Notes: generated by a model from the sequence alone, not told the origin. A stretch of DNA of 64,000 nt from Abelmoschus esculentus (GCA_035048815.1 JAUCBN010000038.1:11126001-11190000); one strand, 5' to 3'. Shown: positions 23,941-36,532, counted from the stretch's first letter. Made by a program: numbers and translations.

Positions 23941-25410
23941 GACCAAAAAGTCAAAATTTTCAAAAACCTCTATTTTATGTTTTTCGACATCCTGAGTCCA
24001 TCCGTGAAGTCCATTTATCGAAATTTAATCCCGAAAGCCTCCAAATTGGACTTTAAAGTCTTGAGTCAAACTTTTCTTCTAAGTTAAGTTAAGTTTAGAG
24101 TTTTAATCTGGGTCTAATATCGATACCTGTTTACTTGTAGGATCTCATAGTCCTTCCGATCGAGTACCGACTCAACCCGGTTCCTCCCGATTTGACCCGA
24201 CTCGTTATCCGATCGTGACCCGTATGTATTCTCATCTCTAGTGAATAAATCCAGTATTCAGATTCCTGTATTGATATAAAATTTTATCGTGTACCTATAG
24301 GGTCCAGTACTGCTGCAGAGCGAGGCTCAGCCGCCCAATAGACCACATGTTTGCTTCTACTCTTTTGAGGTGTGTGTTTCCTTATGTTCTATATGATTGT
24401 ATACTATTGTTTTCCCGTTTTAACAAACCAAGCATGTGCACATGATTATTTTCCGGATTTTACCTAGACATATATGTTGAACCTGATCATATTCTGTTTT
24501 ACTGTATGTCTGATATATTTCGTATGATATGTCCTGATTTAGCATTACATGATATCCGATTAGTTACTATCACTGTCATCATCATACCTGCTATTACTGC
24601 ATGCCTGTCACTTTAGGTTTTGGATGATGTGTAGTGTCTGTTATTCGGTTCAGCCTTGATCCAGCTGGTAATTTCGTCCTGTTTACGATTCCTAGCTAAG
24701 GTTAGGGTAATTTCGTCCTGATACCGGTTCCCGTGCTATAGCCGGGTAATTCCGCCTGTTACCTAAGGTGATTCCTTAGGCCGGTACCTTTGCCCTATCG
24801 GGCTTAGGTTAATGCCTGTATTAGATACTGTTCTGGGGAACCGTATCTTGGAGATCGATTAGAGGGTAGTATATCATGTCATGCATCTTCATACTCTATT
24901 TTCTAGTATCATTATATTTTTGCTTATACCTGTGATTATTATGCACTGTTGGAACACACTAGGCTCCATAGTGCATACCCGTTTTCTTGCCCCTTTCAGA
25001 TAACCGTAGATAGGTATTCCGGATTTGGCACTCGGAGGATCTACACCTTCCAGACTATCTATTGATGTAATAATTATATTTTTCGGATTTTAGTTAGGGT
25101 GACATGTGCCTTTATTTTGCAACTGATATGCCTATATTTTGTCACTGATTAGTTTTAACTTATCCTGTTTTATTATTGTGACATGGAATATTTTATGAAC
25201 AACGTTTTAAGCACACATTACTTTGAGATTGATGATCTTATACGATCACATGGATTTATGGTCGAAACTATGATTTTGATAGAATTGTCATCCTTACAGG
25301 TTATCTTGATTTTGGTTAAACTTGTATTGGTTTTATATTCGTTTGGAAAAAAAATGTGACTACTTTAGGTCGGGCTTTCCGCATAGGCCGGTCTAGAGGG
25401 TTACAGGTAT

Positions 25411-26344
25411 GGTATTCGCAATGTGCGTTAACATCGTACCAAGCACGATATGGAGGTATGAAGGGAGTGACACAAGTGGGCCCTATCAAGTTTTCCTCAT
25501 ACAAAATAGAGTACATCTCCTTGTAGGAAAATGGAAGACGGGTAAACATCTTTTTTGCCTTCTCTTTCCTAGGAAACTAAGCCGTATTTCTTGCTTGTGG
25601 CGGGAAACTCCTTAAGGTCTCAGGAGTTGGGTGGGCAACTTGATGTTCTTGCCCCCTAAAACAACCTTCGAGACTTCCATCCACTGAAGAGGACAAAATT
25701 TTCCTAAGAGCGACTTCAATCTTATCTAACACTAACTCAGTGGGGCAGATAGAGGTATTACAAGGTACCTCATATTGGCGAAGGATAGCTTGGTCCTTTT
25801 TTGATAGAGTCGTTTCCTTACAACCCTGACTCTCACTTTCTTGCATAAAAGGGTCTTCTATTGAACCCTTTCCCTTGATCGGGGCAACCATTATGTCCCT
25901 TAACTCCCTTAATTGCGCCCTAGTTTTATCTTGGAGACTCTTCATGCCTAACAATATCTCATTCTGATTCTTGATCATTAACTCATGCAGTCCTTCGAGT
26001 TTGTTCACCCTTGCCACAAGATTGTTCATATTCTTGAAGTCATACTGCTCCGATGTCGTCCCCTTGTTCTTCCTAGCGTCAGACATGAATGTCCCCCTTG
26101 GGACCACTCCTCGCCTAGCGAAATTCTTATCCATTTGATCGACGTAGTCCTTGAAAGCTGCCACATGATATCCATGATTATTCCTCTTATGTTGCAAGTT
26201 ATATTCTTGAAAATGCATAAGATGAAAATGTACGAATAAATGCATGAGATGAACAATGCACGAATAAATGCATGAGATGAACAATGCATGAATGCACTTA
26301 AAGGTATTGATCATGCTAGTGATCACCCTTTGAGCAACATTCAT
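25411..26344 (-). pseudogene. Tat/Ogre-type gag remnant, N-terminal part
   Basis: A 255-codon open stretch (26344 to 25577) is followed after a frame change by 25549-25411. The longer part has a hydrophobic leader-like start that is probably untranslated sequence read through. After it come KDYVDQMDKNF, a coiled-coil-like region (NNLVARVNKLEG...) and a charged stretch. The second part contains LPFSYKEMYSILYEENLI and PPYRAWYDVNAHCEYH, characteristic of Tat/Ogre gag just before the zinc knuckle. The usual central gag core appears shortened between the two parts. The ORF is cut by the nested Tekay insertion at 25405. Not functional. Confidence 0.7.
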
Positions 26345-26489
26345 CGATTAAGAGATCTCAATACCCCTTTGTTATTTTTATAATTTTTTTCTATTTTCTC
26401 TCTACTTTCTTCTTCTTCTCTCGATTTTCTTTTTTCTTTATTTTTCCTTTTTCTTTTCTTCTAATCTCTTTTCCTTATATCCTTACATT

Positions 26490-28303
26490 CATCGTGTTCA
26501 TCACTAAACCTAGAAAACCAGTCACTTTTTCAGAATCCAGTGGGCCTCCGTCGTGAAAACCAATTTCCGGCCACCGTGAACGCTTCCATAATCTCTCCTT
26601 TTCGAAACCCAAAAACCAAAAATCATTTCATTTCCATAAAACCAACACAAACAAGTTCCTTTTTTAAAGAAATCAACACGAACCAGAGTTCTAGAAAACC
26701 GAGTAAAAAGAGATCTCTCTCAAAGGATTCATTTATTCCTTCTCCTTACTCGGCTCACTAGAAGGCACAATGGCTGGGAGTTTATTGCTGGTGTTAGAGG
26801 GGAAACGGAGAAACAAATCGACACTCACTCCTAAAGGTAAAAGACCGAAACCCTAGACTCTTATCTCTCTCTTTTTTTTACTCGATGCAAGACTGAAAAG
26901 AAAAGGTTTTTATTACCTCCAAATTTCTCTCTTTTTTTCTATTGATCTCAAAAATGGTTGGGGGAACCCCTTTACATGTTGTTTGTTTCGGCATTTATAG
27001 CCGATTTACAGAGGATGACCAAAATAAAAATCCTATTGGTTGCTATGGTTTCCTTTCAGTTCGTCTGATTTCCTCTTTGGTTTGGTTGTAACGCCTCTGA
27101 TTTTCTCTGAAAAATGTTGGCATTTTTGTGTGAATGGTTCTGGAATTTTTCTGAATTATCCCCTAAAATCGTTGTAATAGTTGTAATGCTCAGTACGAAT
27201 CCTGACATTATTTTTTTTTTGTTGTTGTTTTGCATGAGTCATCACCGGAGAAGGATGATTGGAGGCCACCGGCGATGAGGGAAACGAATAGTCTCCAAGC
27301 AATCGAAAGGTCGGGCGCGTGCCACGCACGCGCATGTGGGTAGATGAATGGTTGGCACGTGGCGCGTAGGAGAGCTGAAAGGTTCTTCCTTCGTTTAACG
27401 TGGCCCGTTAGAATAGATCTGATCTAACGGCCACGATGTGGCTGCACAAATAAACCAAGGGTGTTAGCTTGATTATCAGATTAGGGTTTCTAATGGATAT
27501 TTGTGTTTGGGCTAAAGTATGTGGGCTTTGTATATTAATTACGGGCTTAGTTAATTAATTTAGGTTTGTTGTAATATTATTTGGGTCATTATATTATTTA
27601 ATGTGTATTTGGGCTGACAATAAAATGGGTTTTTATTATGAGTTTATTTAATTAAAGGGATTTTATTTATTATTTGTTTATAATATAAATATAATAATAA
27701 TAATAATAATTTAAAAATAATAAACTTGTAATAAAAACAAAAATGAGAATAAATAGATGACAAAAACATATATATACGAGATAAAAAGAAAAATAGTAAT
27801 CATAAATAAATATATTATTTTTTTGGTTTTGTTTATATATAATAATAAAATTAAAATAAGATAAAAAGGATAATAATACTTATACTTACAGTCATTGGAA
27901 AACAAATTAATGTATATAATGTTTTTGTATTTTTTTTAGAATATAAGAAGAAAAAGATATATACATGTGTATGCTTGAACAACTGAAGATATTAGCATAA
28001 TAACATATGTATTTTGGTTTTTGAAAAGGGTTATAAAGAGAAATAACGGTATTTACAAACAAAAAGAAAATATTTATGATAGCTTTTGATTTTTTCTTTA
28101 ATACAAACAAAATTTAAAACGATACTAATTAATAATAATAATAAAATAAAATGAAGTTACAACAAAAAGTAAAAGGGAATAAAATATACAATATAATAAT
28201 ATTTTTTGATTGATTTTTTTAATAATAACCATAAGCATGTTTTTCGAATTTAGATTAAAAATTAAAATCGGATTTAGCACCCCGGATAAAATTAGTGATT
28301 ATA
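26490..28303 (-). mobile_element. 5' LTR (right) of the Tat-type element, partial
   Basis: Aligns with 8500-9873 of the left LTR and ends at the shared GCACCCCGGATAAAATTA(G/A)TGATTA. It has an extra block of about 420 bases (26635-27055) absent from the left copy. It lacks the counterpart of left-LTR 6814-8500, so part of the LTR and any PBS have been deleted next to gag. The small plus-strand ORF at 26540-26761 is LTR sequence, not a gene. Sequence 26345-26489 is CT-rich and holds nothing recognisable. Confidence 0.65.
26993..26999 (-). promoter_or_regulatory. Candidate TATA box of the Tat 5' LTR
   Basis: The minus strand reads CTATAAATGCC, in a position upstream of gag that suits the LTR core promoter. 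The whole block holding it is missing from the left LTR. Confidence 0.5.
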
Positions 28304-28606
28304 ATAATAATAAATAAATACTAGTAATAATTAATAATAAATATCCGTGTCGAAGATTAACTATATATCTTTTCCGATTTTATTGTATTTGCTATCGATT
28401 GCTAGTATCATTACATAACCATCCGTACTGGTACGAGTCAAGGTATTGATATTAGTGTGCATAATTAGCCTTATATGATAAGGCATATTGATAATGCTAT
28501 AGTAGTTTTGGGACGCCAATTGCTCACTGAAATTTTTGAAATAAATGGGGGTATTGGTACGGTTAGGATTCATATCAATCCTCCATATGCATCGACCTAT
28601 CATATC
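28304..28606. other. AT-rich flank between Tat and copia elements, no gene
   Basis: Holds a (TAA)n-like start and then unique-looking AT-rich sequence, ending in the ATATC target site of the copia element. It continues at 35991. I recognise nothing in it. Confidence 0.6.
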
Positions 28607-29577
28607 TGTTGGAAAAAATAATGGTTTACGGCCATCTTTGGAGCATATTTTGAATAAGTAAAGATGAGGTTTTGAATAAGGAAATGGTTGATTCCTATTC
28701 TACGCCGTGATATCTTTACAACGGTAGCTCATACGCTCAAAATTATTGAGTGGTGAAGGAGAAATTGATGCTCAAAGTAAGAAGGTTGGAATAAAGTAAG
28801 GAATGAAAAACCTCATTATCCCATATTGATGGGATAAATGAAGTGGTAAGTGTTTATATACACTTACCCAAATAGTTGTCATTGAATGATTTAACTCTTG
28901 GTTGGGGTACATGATGTGGGTGATGCACTTGTTTGAACAAGTAAAGCCTTTTGTGGGCTTGTGGATATTTTACCCTTTGTTAATAATTTTTTCTTAATTT
29001 ATTTTTTTTCTGAAAATATCCAGAAAAGAGTTTTAATTCAGAATTAAATTTGAATTAATTAGCAGTTGACTGCTCTGGATAATTAGAGAGGTAATTGTTA
29101 ATTAAGGTATTTAATTTGACTTAAATAACGAATAATTAACAATTAATCTCAGATTTTTTGTATCTTAATTCGGGAAATTCGGACCACTGTTGCCCTATTA
29201 TTCCACTATAAATATGAGTTGATTTTCTATGTTTTACTCATCCCAAAAATATTTTCTCTCCTCTAATTTTCTCTCAGTGATCGGCAAAGGCAAGAGCAGT
29301 TCGAGAACTCGACAGAAGTGCTGCTGTTCGGAGTTCTTCTAGTTGTTCTATCTTGGGAGACAGACTACCAAACAACTCGGTAACATCGGAGTGGCGGAAA
29401 ATCTGTCTTAAGGAAACTACTTCCTGCAGGCCTCAACTCGATTTTGTTTTCCAATCAAAATTCGGTTTATCAAAACTTATTTATTATGTTTTTGTTTTAC
29501 TGTTTGTTTAAATAATAATAATTTAGATTCTTTTATTTTATTATTATTTTCTTGAATTAACCACCTATTATCCAATA
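28607..29577 (+). mobile_element. 5' LTR of the copia element
   Basis: 971 bp, TGTTGGAAAAAATAATGG...TATCCAATA (3' LTR ends CCAACA, so the last CA has mutated). The promoter-like phrase CCACTATAAATATGAGTTG lies at about 29202-29220, with TATAAATA at 29206-29213, and is repeated in the duplicate and in the 3' LTR. No gene is seen. Confidence 0.9.
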
Positions 29578-29844
29578 ATCTTAAGACAGATTTATTATTG
29601 TGGTTTAATCCAAGGCAAACATATGACCATAGTGTTTACTCGACAAGGTTAAAGTGCCATTCAATTCTTTGGAATTATTTCCTATGGTTACTAATGTCTG
29701 TTTTGCAGCATTAGTTTTAGATGTGGAAATTGGAAGGAAAATAATATGAGAAAATTCAGAGAAGAGCAAAGTGCCATGAATTTCGAGCACAATTCACGTT
29801 TCTTTTGGGTGGTTTCAATAGTGCCAATTTTGGTCATCCTTTCT
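28955..29844 (+). repeat. Tandem duplication, unit 1 (890 bp, LTR 3' part plus leader)
   Basis: Spans GGGCTTGTGGATATTTTACCC to the next copy of the same phrase. It contains the last 623 bases of the 5' LTR and 267 bases of the sequence after it. Unit 2 follows directly. Confidence 0.9.
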
Positions 29845-30720
29845 GGGCTTGTGGATATTTTACCCATTGTTAATAATTTTTCTTTAATTTATTTTTTTCT
29901 GAAAATATTCAGAAAAGAGTTTTAATTCAGAATTAAATTTAAATTAATTAGCAGTTGACTGCTCTGGATAATTAGAGAGGTAATTGTTAATTAAGGTATT
30001 TAATTTGAATTAAATACCGGATAATTAACAATTAATCTCAGATTTTTTGTATCTTAATTCGGGAAATTCGGACCACTGTTGCCCTAGTATTCCACTATAA
30101 ATATGAGTTGATTTTCTATGTTTTATTCATCCCAAAAATATTTTCTCTCCTCTAATTTTCTCTCAGTGATCGGCAAAGGCAAGAGCAGTTCGAGAACTCG
30201 ACAGAAGTGCTACTGTTCGGAGTTCTTCTAGTTGTTTTATCTTGGAAGACAGACTACCAAACAACTCGGTAACATCGGAGTGGCAGAAAATCTGTCTTAA
30301 GGAAACTACTTCCGGCAGGCCTCAACTCGATTTTGTTTTCCAATCAAAATTCGGTTTGATCAAAACTTATTTATTATGTTTTTGTTTTACTGTTCGTTTA
30401 AATAATAATAATTTAGATTCTTTTATTTTATTATTATTTTCTTGGACCACCTATTATCCAATAATCTTAAGACAAATTTATTTTTTTGGTTTAATCCAAG
30501 GCAAACATATGACCATAGTGTTTACTCGACAAGATTAAAGTGCCATTCAATTCTTTGGAATTATTTCCTATGGTTACTAATGTCTGTTTTGCAGCATTAG
30601 TTTTAGATGTGGAAATTGGAAGGAAAATAATATGAGAAAATTCAGAGAAGAGCAAAGTGCCATGAATTTCGAGCACAATTCACGTTTCTTTTGGGTGGTT
30701 TCAATAGTGCCAATTTTGGC
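29845..30720 (+). repeat. Tandem duplication, unit 2
   Basis: Near-identical head-to-tail copy of 28955-29844 with a few substitutions and small deletions (for example 'GAATTAA' missing near 30446). The minus-strand 61-codon ORFs at 29605-29790 and 30491-30676 are the same sequence in each copy with a single residue change, and show no known domain. Confidence 0.9.
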
Positions 30721-33254
30721 CACAATTCATGAATTTCGGCCATGAATTTCAATAGTGACATTGAAGCAAAATATGGAAATCTCGGCCTCACTGTTTCAAA
30801 GCCTATGGGGTCCGCAAATGGAAAGCTATTTCCATGATCAATTAAAATTGATCACTATTCTTTCGGGTGGTTTAAATATTTTTAAACCGAAATTTGTTGA
30901 ATTATTCTTTGGAATAAAATGAGAAAGCAAACAATTTGTTTCAGGAATTATCCTACTGTTTTTAAATGGGTTTGCTAAAAATCTCAAATTGGGACAAATC
31001 TGTTTTACAGAAATTGTCGTGAAAAGTAACTGAGGTTACGAATTTTATGAAATAACAAAATCAAATAAATGAAAATTTTAATTTTCAATTTATTGGAATT
31101 ATAATTAATTCTGGGTTTGTTTCTTTTATTAAAAGAGAAACAATTGATATAGTAAATTTAATTTTTACCTTATGTGAATACATGTTACATGTATTGGTAC
31201 AACCTTATTTATGAAAATAATGGTTTTGGCTTTAGACAATGTTGTCTATTGATCAAATAAAGCATTTATTCAATATAGAATTAAATTGCTTATTTAATAT
31301 AAAATATGGTAATATTAAAACCATATATTTAAACTTAAGGTAATCATGGATTCCTTAAATTTGTTTATGGTATTTTATGGTAATACCATATAAATTAATA
31401 TTTCATTAAGGTAATATTCCTTAATGATTTAATAAATACATGTGTGTATTTAATAAGGTAATTTTAATATCATAAAGTATGATATTAATTTGATAATAAT
31501 ATTTTGATATTATTATGTTTAAGGTAATTTATTTATTTCAAAATAATATTGACCTTAATGTTATATGGCATAAAAATTAATATCCTTTTATATTAAATAA
31601 TAATTATTTTGATAATTATTATTTGTGTTTGGAAACACTTTAGATTATTATTTTTCAAAAATATTTTTTCTTGAAAAAGCGTAAACACGAAATTTCTTAA
31701 TTGTTTTAGAAACAAAGATCTTGTAAATAATTCATTTTGAGAATTATTTATTACCGTTTTAACGGATTTACTTGATCTTCCAAACAACAATCAAAAAATT
31801 TAAAATAAAGCACTAATTCTTTTTGAAGAATTAAGTTGCTTTAATATCTTTGTTTGGGTTTTAGTGCGATTAATCCCAATATTTTTAAATGAAGATATAA
31901 GAAAAATAAATCAATGAATTTATTTCTTTGATAGAATCTTGCGTTGATTCTATTTTTGAAAGGAAAATAAATCATAAATTTATTAGATTTATTTGAGAAT
32001 CCTTTCAGGATTCTAACTTGGAAATAAATCAGAGAATTTATTTCATGTGAATGTCGGAAATTGAGATACAGCAAATAAATATGTTTTCAGGAATTTAACT
32101 CTTGTCGTTATAACGGATTTACTAAATCTCTTTTTAAATAAAGTGAATTAATTTGTTTTAACAGAATTTGTTAGTAGAAGTAAAATTGGTTACTAATTCT
32201 ACAACATTGATTCGACTAAGGTCTTGAATCAAAGCATAGAAGATTTCTATGTTAAAAAAATTCTTAAAGTCTATTCTGATGTATGTTATGAAATACACAG
32301 TGTTTAAAATTGGCTTAAGAATTATGAGGGTTATTAGACCATAAATGGAAAGTGTTGGTGCTAAGAAATTCTTAGTGATTGATTCTAAATGATAATGAAT
32401 CAAAGACAGTGACTTAATCACTCAAACTTGAATGATTTCAAGAACTTTGATAAACGGGTGATTGAAAGAAAATTTGAAAGTGCATGTCTAGGATTGGTTC
32501 TTTGAAAAGACTTGGTTCTTAAGTGTGCCTAATGCACCACCTCTCTTATCATAAGTTACCTACCAGTGTACTGTTTATTATTATTATTTCAATTAAAAAC
32601 TCGTGAACTTTTGTTTTAGGATTTTAGTAAACTAAAATCATATCCTCTAACAAAAGTTGAAAATTATAATTTTGTTTCTGATTTTTAATCTTTGACTAAA
32701 TTTCTTAAAATTGAAAAATTTATAATATTTTGATTGTGACTACGTGAGACAATCAGTGAAATTCATGTGGAAGAATTTCAAAATGTGACAACAAAGATGT
32801 TGTAAATTTGATCATGATGAACTTGATCAAAAGAAGATCCTCCTAATGCTAAAGAGGATGAGGTAAATTTTGTTACCATCTTTAAATGTTGCTAAGCAAA
32901 TACTACTAAGGGAAATTTTGCTAGAGTAAACATATTGAAAGTCAAAAATGACTTCAAACTGCAAAGTAGGCGGTATATCTCAAAAAGCTAAATTTCATGA
33001 GGAAATACTTTAATTTTATAATATATAGAATAAGTCTTTGGATAATATTTTCAAATGAAATCAATATTATGATAAATTTTGTCATAATAATCGATATTCC
33101 AAACAACTGTTTGAAGGTAATAAAATTACATTCATGATAGAATAATTCAGTTTTGCTTAAAAGCAAAGTTGATATATGGAAATGATTCCTTATAAGAAGG
33201 ATGTTGAAACCCAAATTGATTAATTTGAGGAGAAACTCTAACATCCAAAGGTAC

Positions 33255-34400
33255 AATAATTTTTAAGATAACTTCTTCAGAATGTGCCTAACATGTGGGG
33301 GAGTTGTTCTATCAACTAAGTCCGAGACACCATATGAGTTATAGAAGGAAATAAAGCCTTCCTACAACTACATAAAAATGTGGGGTGTCACGCCAAGGTA
33401 ATATTCTATTACCAAAAAAATAAAAATAAGTGGATTGCATTCTCATTGGCTATGTGAAATATAGCAACGTATATCAATTTTTGTAGAAAAAATATGATAA
33501 TAATAAAAAAAGAATGACTCATTCTTTAAATGCACTTCCTAGAGAAGTTGATCCAAGTTTTCATAAAACGAAGTATGGATATGGGAAAAAGCCCACATAT
33601 TCAACAAATGGTTGAAACAAAGATATTGTCATGATGACAAGTAAGTGTGACAAAGGATATATGATCCTATATTGATGGTAAATATACCAAAGACTTATCA
33701 ATTCATGATTGATATGAAAAATATGAGATTGATAGATTTGATTATGGGTATCCAAATCAAACAGTCACTTGAAGGTCTCATGTTAACAAAGTCACGCTAT
33801 ATAAAAAAGAAAGTTTGGTCAGGATGTTTTTGGCATAGCCATAACTCTAAATACGAGCCAATACTTGTTGAAATGGAATATGCAAATGTCATATACAATC
33901 TAAGTGAATTATGTTAGACAAAGTAGTGCTTTCACTGTGAGCAGTTTAAGTAGATTCACAAAATAATCCAAGGTCAAACCCTGAATAATAATTGTGAAAA
34001 GTTTGAGATATCTTAGAGATACTCAAGATTAGAAAACATTATTCCATAAAGATTCTTCGATAAAAGTAAATATTTTCACATCGAATGATGAAGCTATGTC
34101 ATGAGTTTTCTCAAGACAAAATTTACAACCAGATTCAAAAATAGAATCTAAGTTTGCGATCCAGACAATTCTGGAAAAAGTCAAATAACTTTAAAATGTC
34201 TTGGAGGATACTTATGAATGGCCTGAACATGTGCAAACAATGTTTATTGATAAAGTAAATAGTTTTATGAGCAACGGTAATTTGAGACGTATGAGTCATC
34301 AATATAATACCGTTAGACAATTGATCTCAAATAGAGTTATCGCTTTACTGATTTGATAAAATCAAAGTATTACATTGTGGATCCACTAACCTAAGGATTA
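33255..34400 (+). pseudogene. Ty1/copia pol fragments (integrase C-term, RT end, RNase H)
   Basis: Pieces lie in copia order with frame breaks. The integrase tail at 33300-33480 contains STKSETPYEL, KPSYNYIKMWGC and a DCILIGYVKYSNVYQFL-like run. An RT C-terminal piece at 33690-33790 (DLIMGIQIKQSLEGLMLTKSRYI) follows. An RNase H tail is at 34195-34350 (SHQYNTVRQLISNRVI, matching the RHIRRRHN-VRQL block of copia RNase H). Most of RT, including the catalytic YVDD block, is missing between 33500 and 33690. Stops and frameshifts are frequent. Gag cannot be recognised in 30720-33250, which is extremely AT-rich. Confidence 0.8.
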
Positions 34401-35022
34401 AATTGAGATCAAGTTAAGAAAACAACTAAAGGAATGTGACTAAAGCCCATGAAAAATAATAAAGGCGCTATGTGAAGGAAAAATCCTACCTAGCTGACTA
34501 GAGATCTCAAGATCTAGGTTCAAAGGGACAACCTAATTGCATAGACCTGTGGAGTCACTGTAGGGGTTCCCTTCCATGTCCATTCCTATGATGTGAACCG
34601 TGACAAGAATTTGGTAAAGGTTAAGCAAAAGCTTTTAATGACCATTGTGTGCTTCGACAAGACCGAGCAATATGAGTCACCTATGTTAGAGTGAAGTGGG
34701 GTTGCTTCAAGAAGACTATTGGGCATAGTTCTTCTATACTCTCGTAGAACCGAGAGATGGCCACGACCATTAGGGCATAACCATGAGAGTTGTATCTCTT
34801 GTCAGAGAGATAGGTGTTTAAAGTATGTCAGCGTTTACACCAACGGCTGACAGTTCAAGGACATCGCGTCTACTGATTACCTAGTAAAGTAAATATACTT
34901 TCACAAGGGAAGGTTCAAAGGTGGACACGTATCTATCCTATGCATCTATCAACCATAGAGCCTATCACCACAGTGTACCAAAATGTTTTGATACAATCAT
35001 CAATTTAATTTATGTAGGGGGT

Positions 35023-35990
35023 TGTTGAAAAAACAGTGGTTTGCGGCCATCTTTGGAGCATATTTTTAATAAGTAAAGATGAGGTTTTGAATAAGGAAAT
35101 GATTGATTCCTATTCTAAGCCGTGTGATCTTTACAACGGTAGCTCATACGCTCAAAATTATTGAGTGGTGAATGAGAAATTAATGCTCAAAGTAAGAAGG
35201 TTGAAATAAAGTAAGGAATGAGAAACCTCATTATCCCATATTAATGGGATAAATGAAGTGGGAAGTGTTTATATACACTTACTCACATAATTGTCATTGA
35301 ATGACTTAACTCTTGGTTGGGGTGCATGACGTGAGCGATGCAAATGTTCGGACCGGTCGAGTCCTTTGTGGGCTTACGGATATTTTACCCGTTGTGAATA
35401 ATTTTTCCTTAATTTATTTTTTTGAAAATATCCAGAAAAAAGTTTTAATTCAGAATTAAATTTGAATTAATTAGCAGTTAACTGCTCTGAATAATTAGAG
35501 AGGTAATTGTTAATTAAGGTATTTAATTTGAATTAAATACTGCATAATTGATAATTAATCCCGGATTTTTTGTATCTTAATTCGGGAAAGTCAGACCACT
35601 GTTGCCCTAGCATTCCACTATAAATATGAGTTGATTTTCTCTATTTTACTCATCCCAAAAACATTTTCTCTCCTCTAATTTTCTCTCGGTGATCGACAAA
35701 GGCAAGAGCAGTTCGAGAACTCAATAGAAGTGCTATTGTTTGGAGTTCTTCTAGTTGTTGTATCTTGGGAGACAGACTACCAAACAACTCGGCACCATCG
35801 GAGTGGCAGAAAATCTGTCTTAAGGAAACTTCTTCCGGCAGGCCTCAACTCGATTCCGTTTTCCAATCAAAACTCGGTTTGATCAAAACTTATTTATTAT
35901 GTTTTTGTTTTACTGTTCGTTTAAATAATAATAATTTAGATTCTTTTATTTTATTATTATTTTCTTGGATTAACCACCTATTATCCAACA
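35023..35990 (+). mobile_element. 3' LTR of the copia element
   Basis: 968 bp, collinear with the 5' LTR, ending CCAACA followed by ATATC. TATAAATA is retained near 35621-35628. Differences from the 5' LTR are a few per 100 bases by eye. The ORF 35765-36064 is LTR plus flank read-through. Confidence 0.9.
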
Positions 35991-35995
35991 ATATC

Positions 35996-36532
35996 ATTAT
36001 GGCTTGGACCGTTCCGGTATGGTCAAATACGACTGAATATAAGTTTTATTTGAGTCATGTATGATGTATCTATAATCACTAATTTTATTTGAATTATGTT
36101 ATTAGTATTTATATTTGGGTATTATTAATATTAGTTTATTATTATTATTTTATTTTATTTATTATATTTATTAAAATAAATATAAAAACAAACGGATTAA
36201 ATGATCAACCCATTATAATCAACCCACATTATTAATTAAAACCTAAAAATTATAAACCCTATTTATTAAAAGACTCAATTGGCCCATAATCTAAATAATA
36301 AAAAAATTTAATATCTGAAATCTAACCCTATCTTTCATCTTTTTGTTTCGGTCATCAAGTATCTAAATCGATGGAAAACATCTAATCCAACGATCCTGAC
36401 CATACACAAACATTTTCACACATGTGTGTAAAAGACCGTTCGCGTTTCACAGGGGTCGTTCTAGGAAACGGACGTTAAAAGACAATTAAAATAAAGTTTA
36501 CTGGTTTACCCGGTCATTTAAGTACATAAATG
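35996..36532 (-). other. AT-rich flank, possible inverted Tat-like LTR piece
   Basis: No gene. On the minus strand it has phrases in the same order as Tat LTRs here ('GATCGTTGGATTAGATG', 'TTAGGGTTAGAT', 'TGGGCCAATTGAG', 'TAATGGGTTGAT'). It may be a diverged LTR piece in inverted orientation. Weak evidence. Confidence 0.3.

Larger units (their letters stand above)
15192..25405 (+). mobile_element. Full-length Tekay/Del-type Ty3/gypsy element nested in Tat gag
   Basis: Complete structure: 5' LTR 15192-17793, PBS 17800-17811, gag-pol 17985-22703, PPT 22761-22774, 3' LTR 22775-25405; total 10,214 bp. LTR ends are TGTAA...TTACA. Flanking 5-mers are GGCGT (15187-15191) and GGTAT (25406-25410). They differ only by two transitions in a CpG, so they are an aged target-site duplication. 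The left copy keeps the host gag frame. The two LTRs differ at many positions and by several indels, which makes this an old insertion. Confidence 0.95.
22775..25405 (+). mobile_element. 3' LTR of the nested Tekay-type element
   Basis: 2,631 bp, TGTAACACTT...GAGGGTTACA, collinear with the 5' LTR throughout. By eye it differs at several positions per 100 bases in the GC-rich first half and much less in the second half (for example 25040-25380 is almost unchanged). Much of the difference is transitions. No gene is seen in it. Confidence 0.95.
6814..28303 (-). mobile_element. Tat/Ogre-type Ty3/gypsy element, gag-only, carrying a nested Tekay element
   Basis: Outer element on the minus strand. 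On the plus strand its left LTR opens TGTAGCGACCC at 6814, and its right LTR ends at 28303 (GATTATA, matching GATTACA in the left copy). Both flanks carry ATAAT (6809-6813 and 28304-28308), which fits a 5-bp target-site duplication although the area is AT-rich. Without the nested element at 15192-25405 it is about 11.3 kb. Visible parts in minus order are the 5' LTR (26490-28303), a gag remnant (25411-26344 continuing at 15000-15191), a long repeat-rich 3' region (9886-15000), the PPT and the 3' LTR (6814-9873). I found no protease, reverse transcriptase, RNase H or integrase motif, so it looks non-autonomous. Confidence 0.75.
28607..35990 (+). mobile_element. Ty1/copia element with decayed pol and exact target-site duplication
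   Basis: LTRs 28607-29577 and 35023-35990 (971 and 968 bp) open TGTTG(G/A)AAAAA and end ATCCAA(T/C)A. ATATC occurs immediately outside on both sides (28602-28606 and 35991-35995). A PPT (ATGTAGGGGG) precedes the 3' LTR. The usual TGGTATCAGAGC primer site is not seen after the 5' LTR, where a tandem duplication has altered the region. The interior is very AT-rich and mostly non-coding apart from pol fragments at 33255-34400. A GC-richer, unrecognised 3' untranslated stretch of about 550 bases (34440-34990) separates pol from the PPT. Confidence 0.9.

Noticed and set aside
28361..28603. 80-codon minus-strand ORF between the Tat and copia elements
   Set aside because: No domain, no splice or promoter context, and it runs into the copia target site; best explained as chance.
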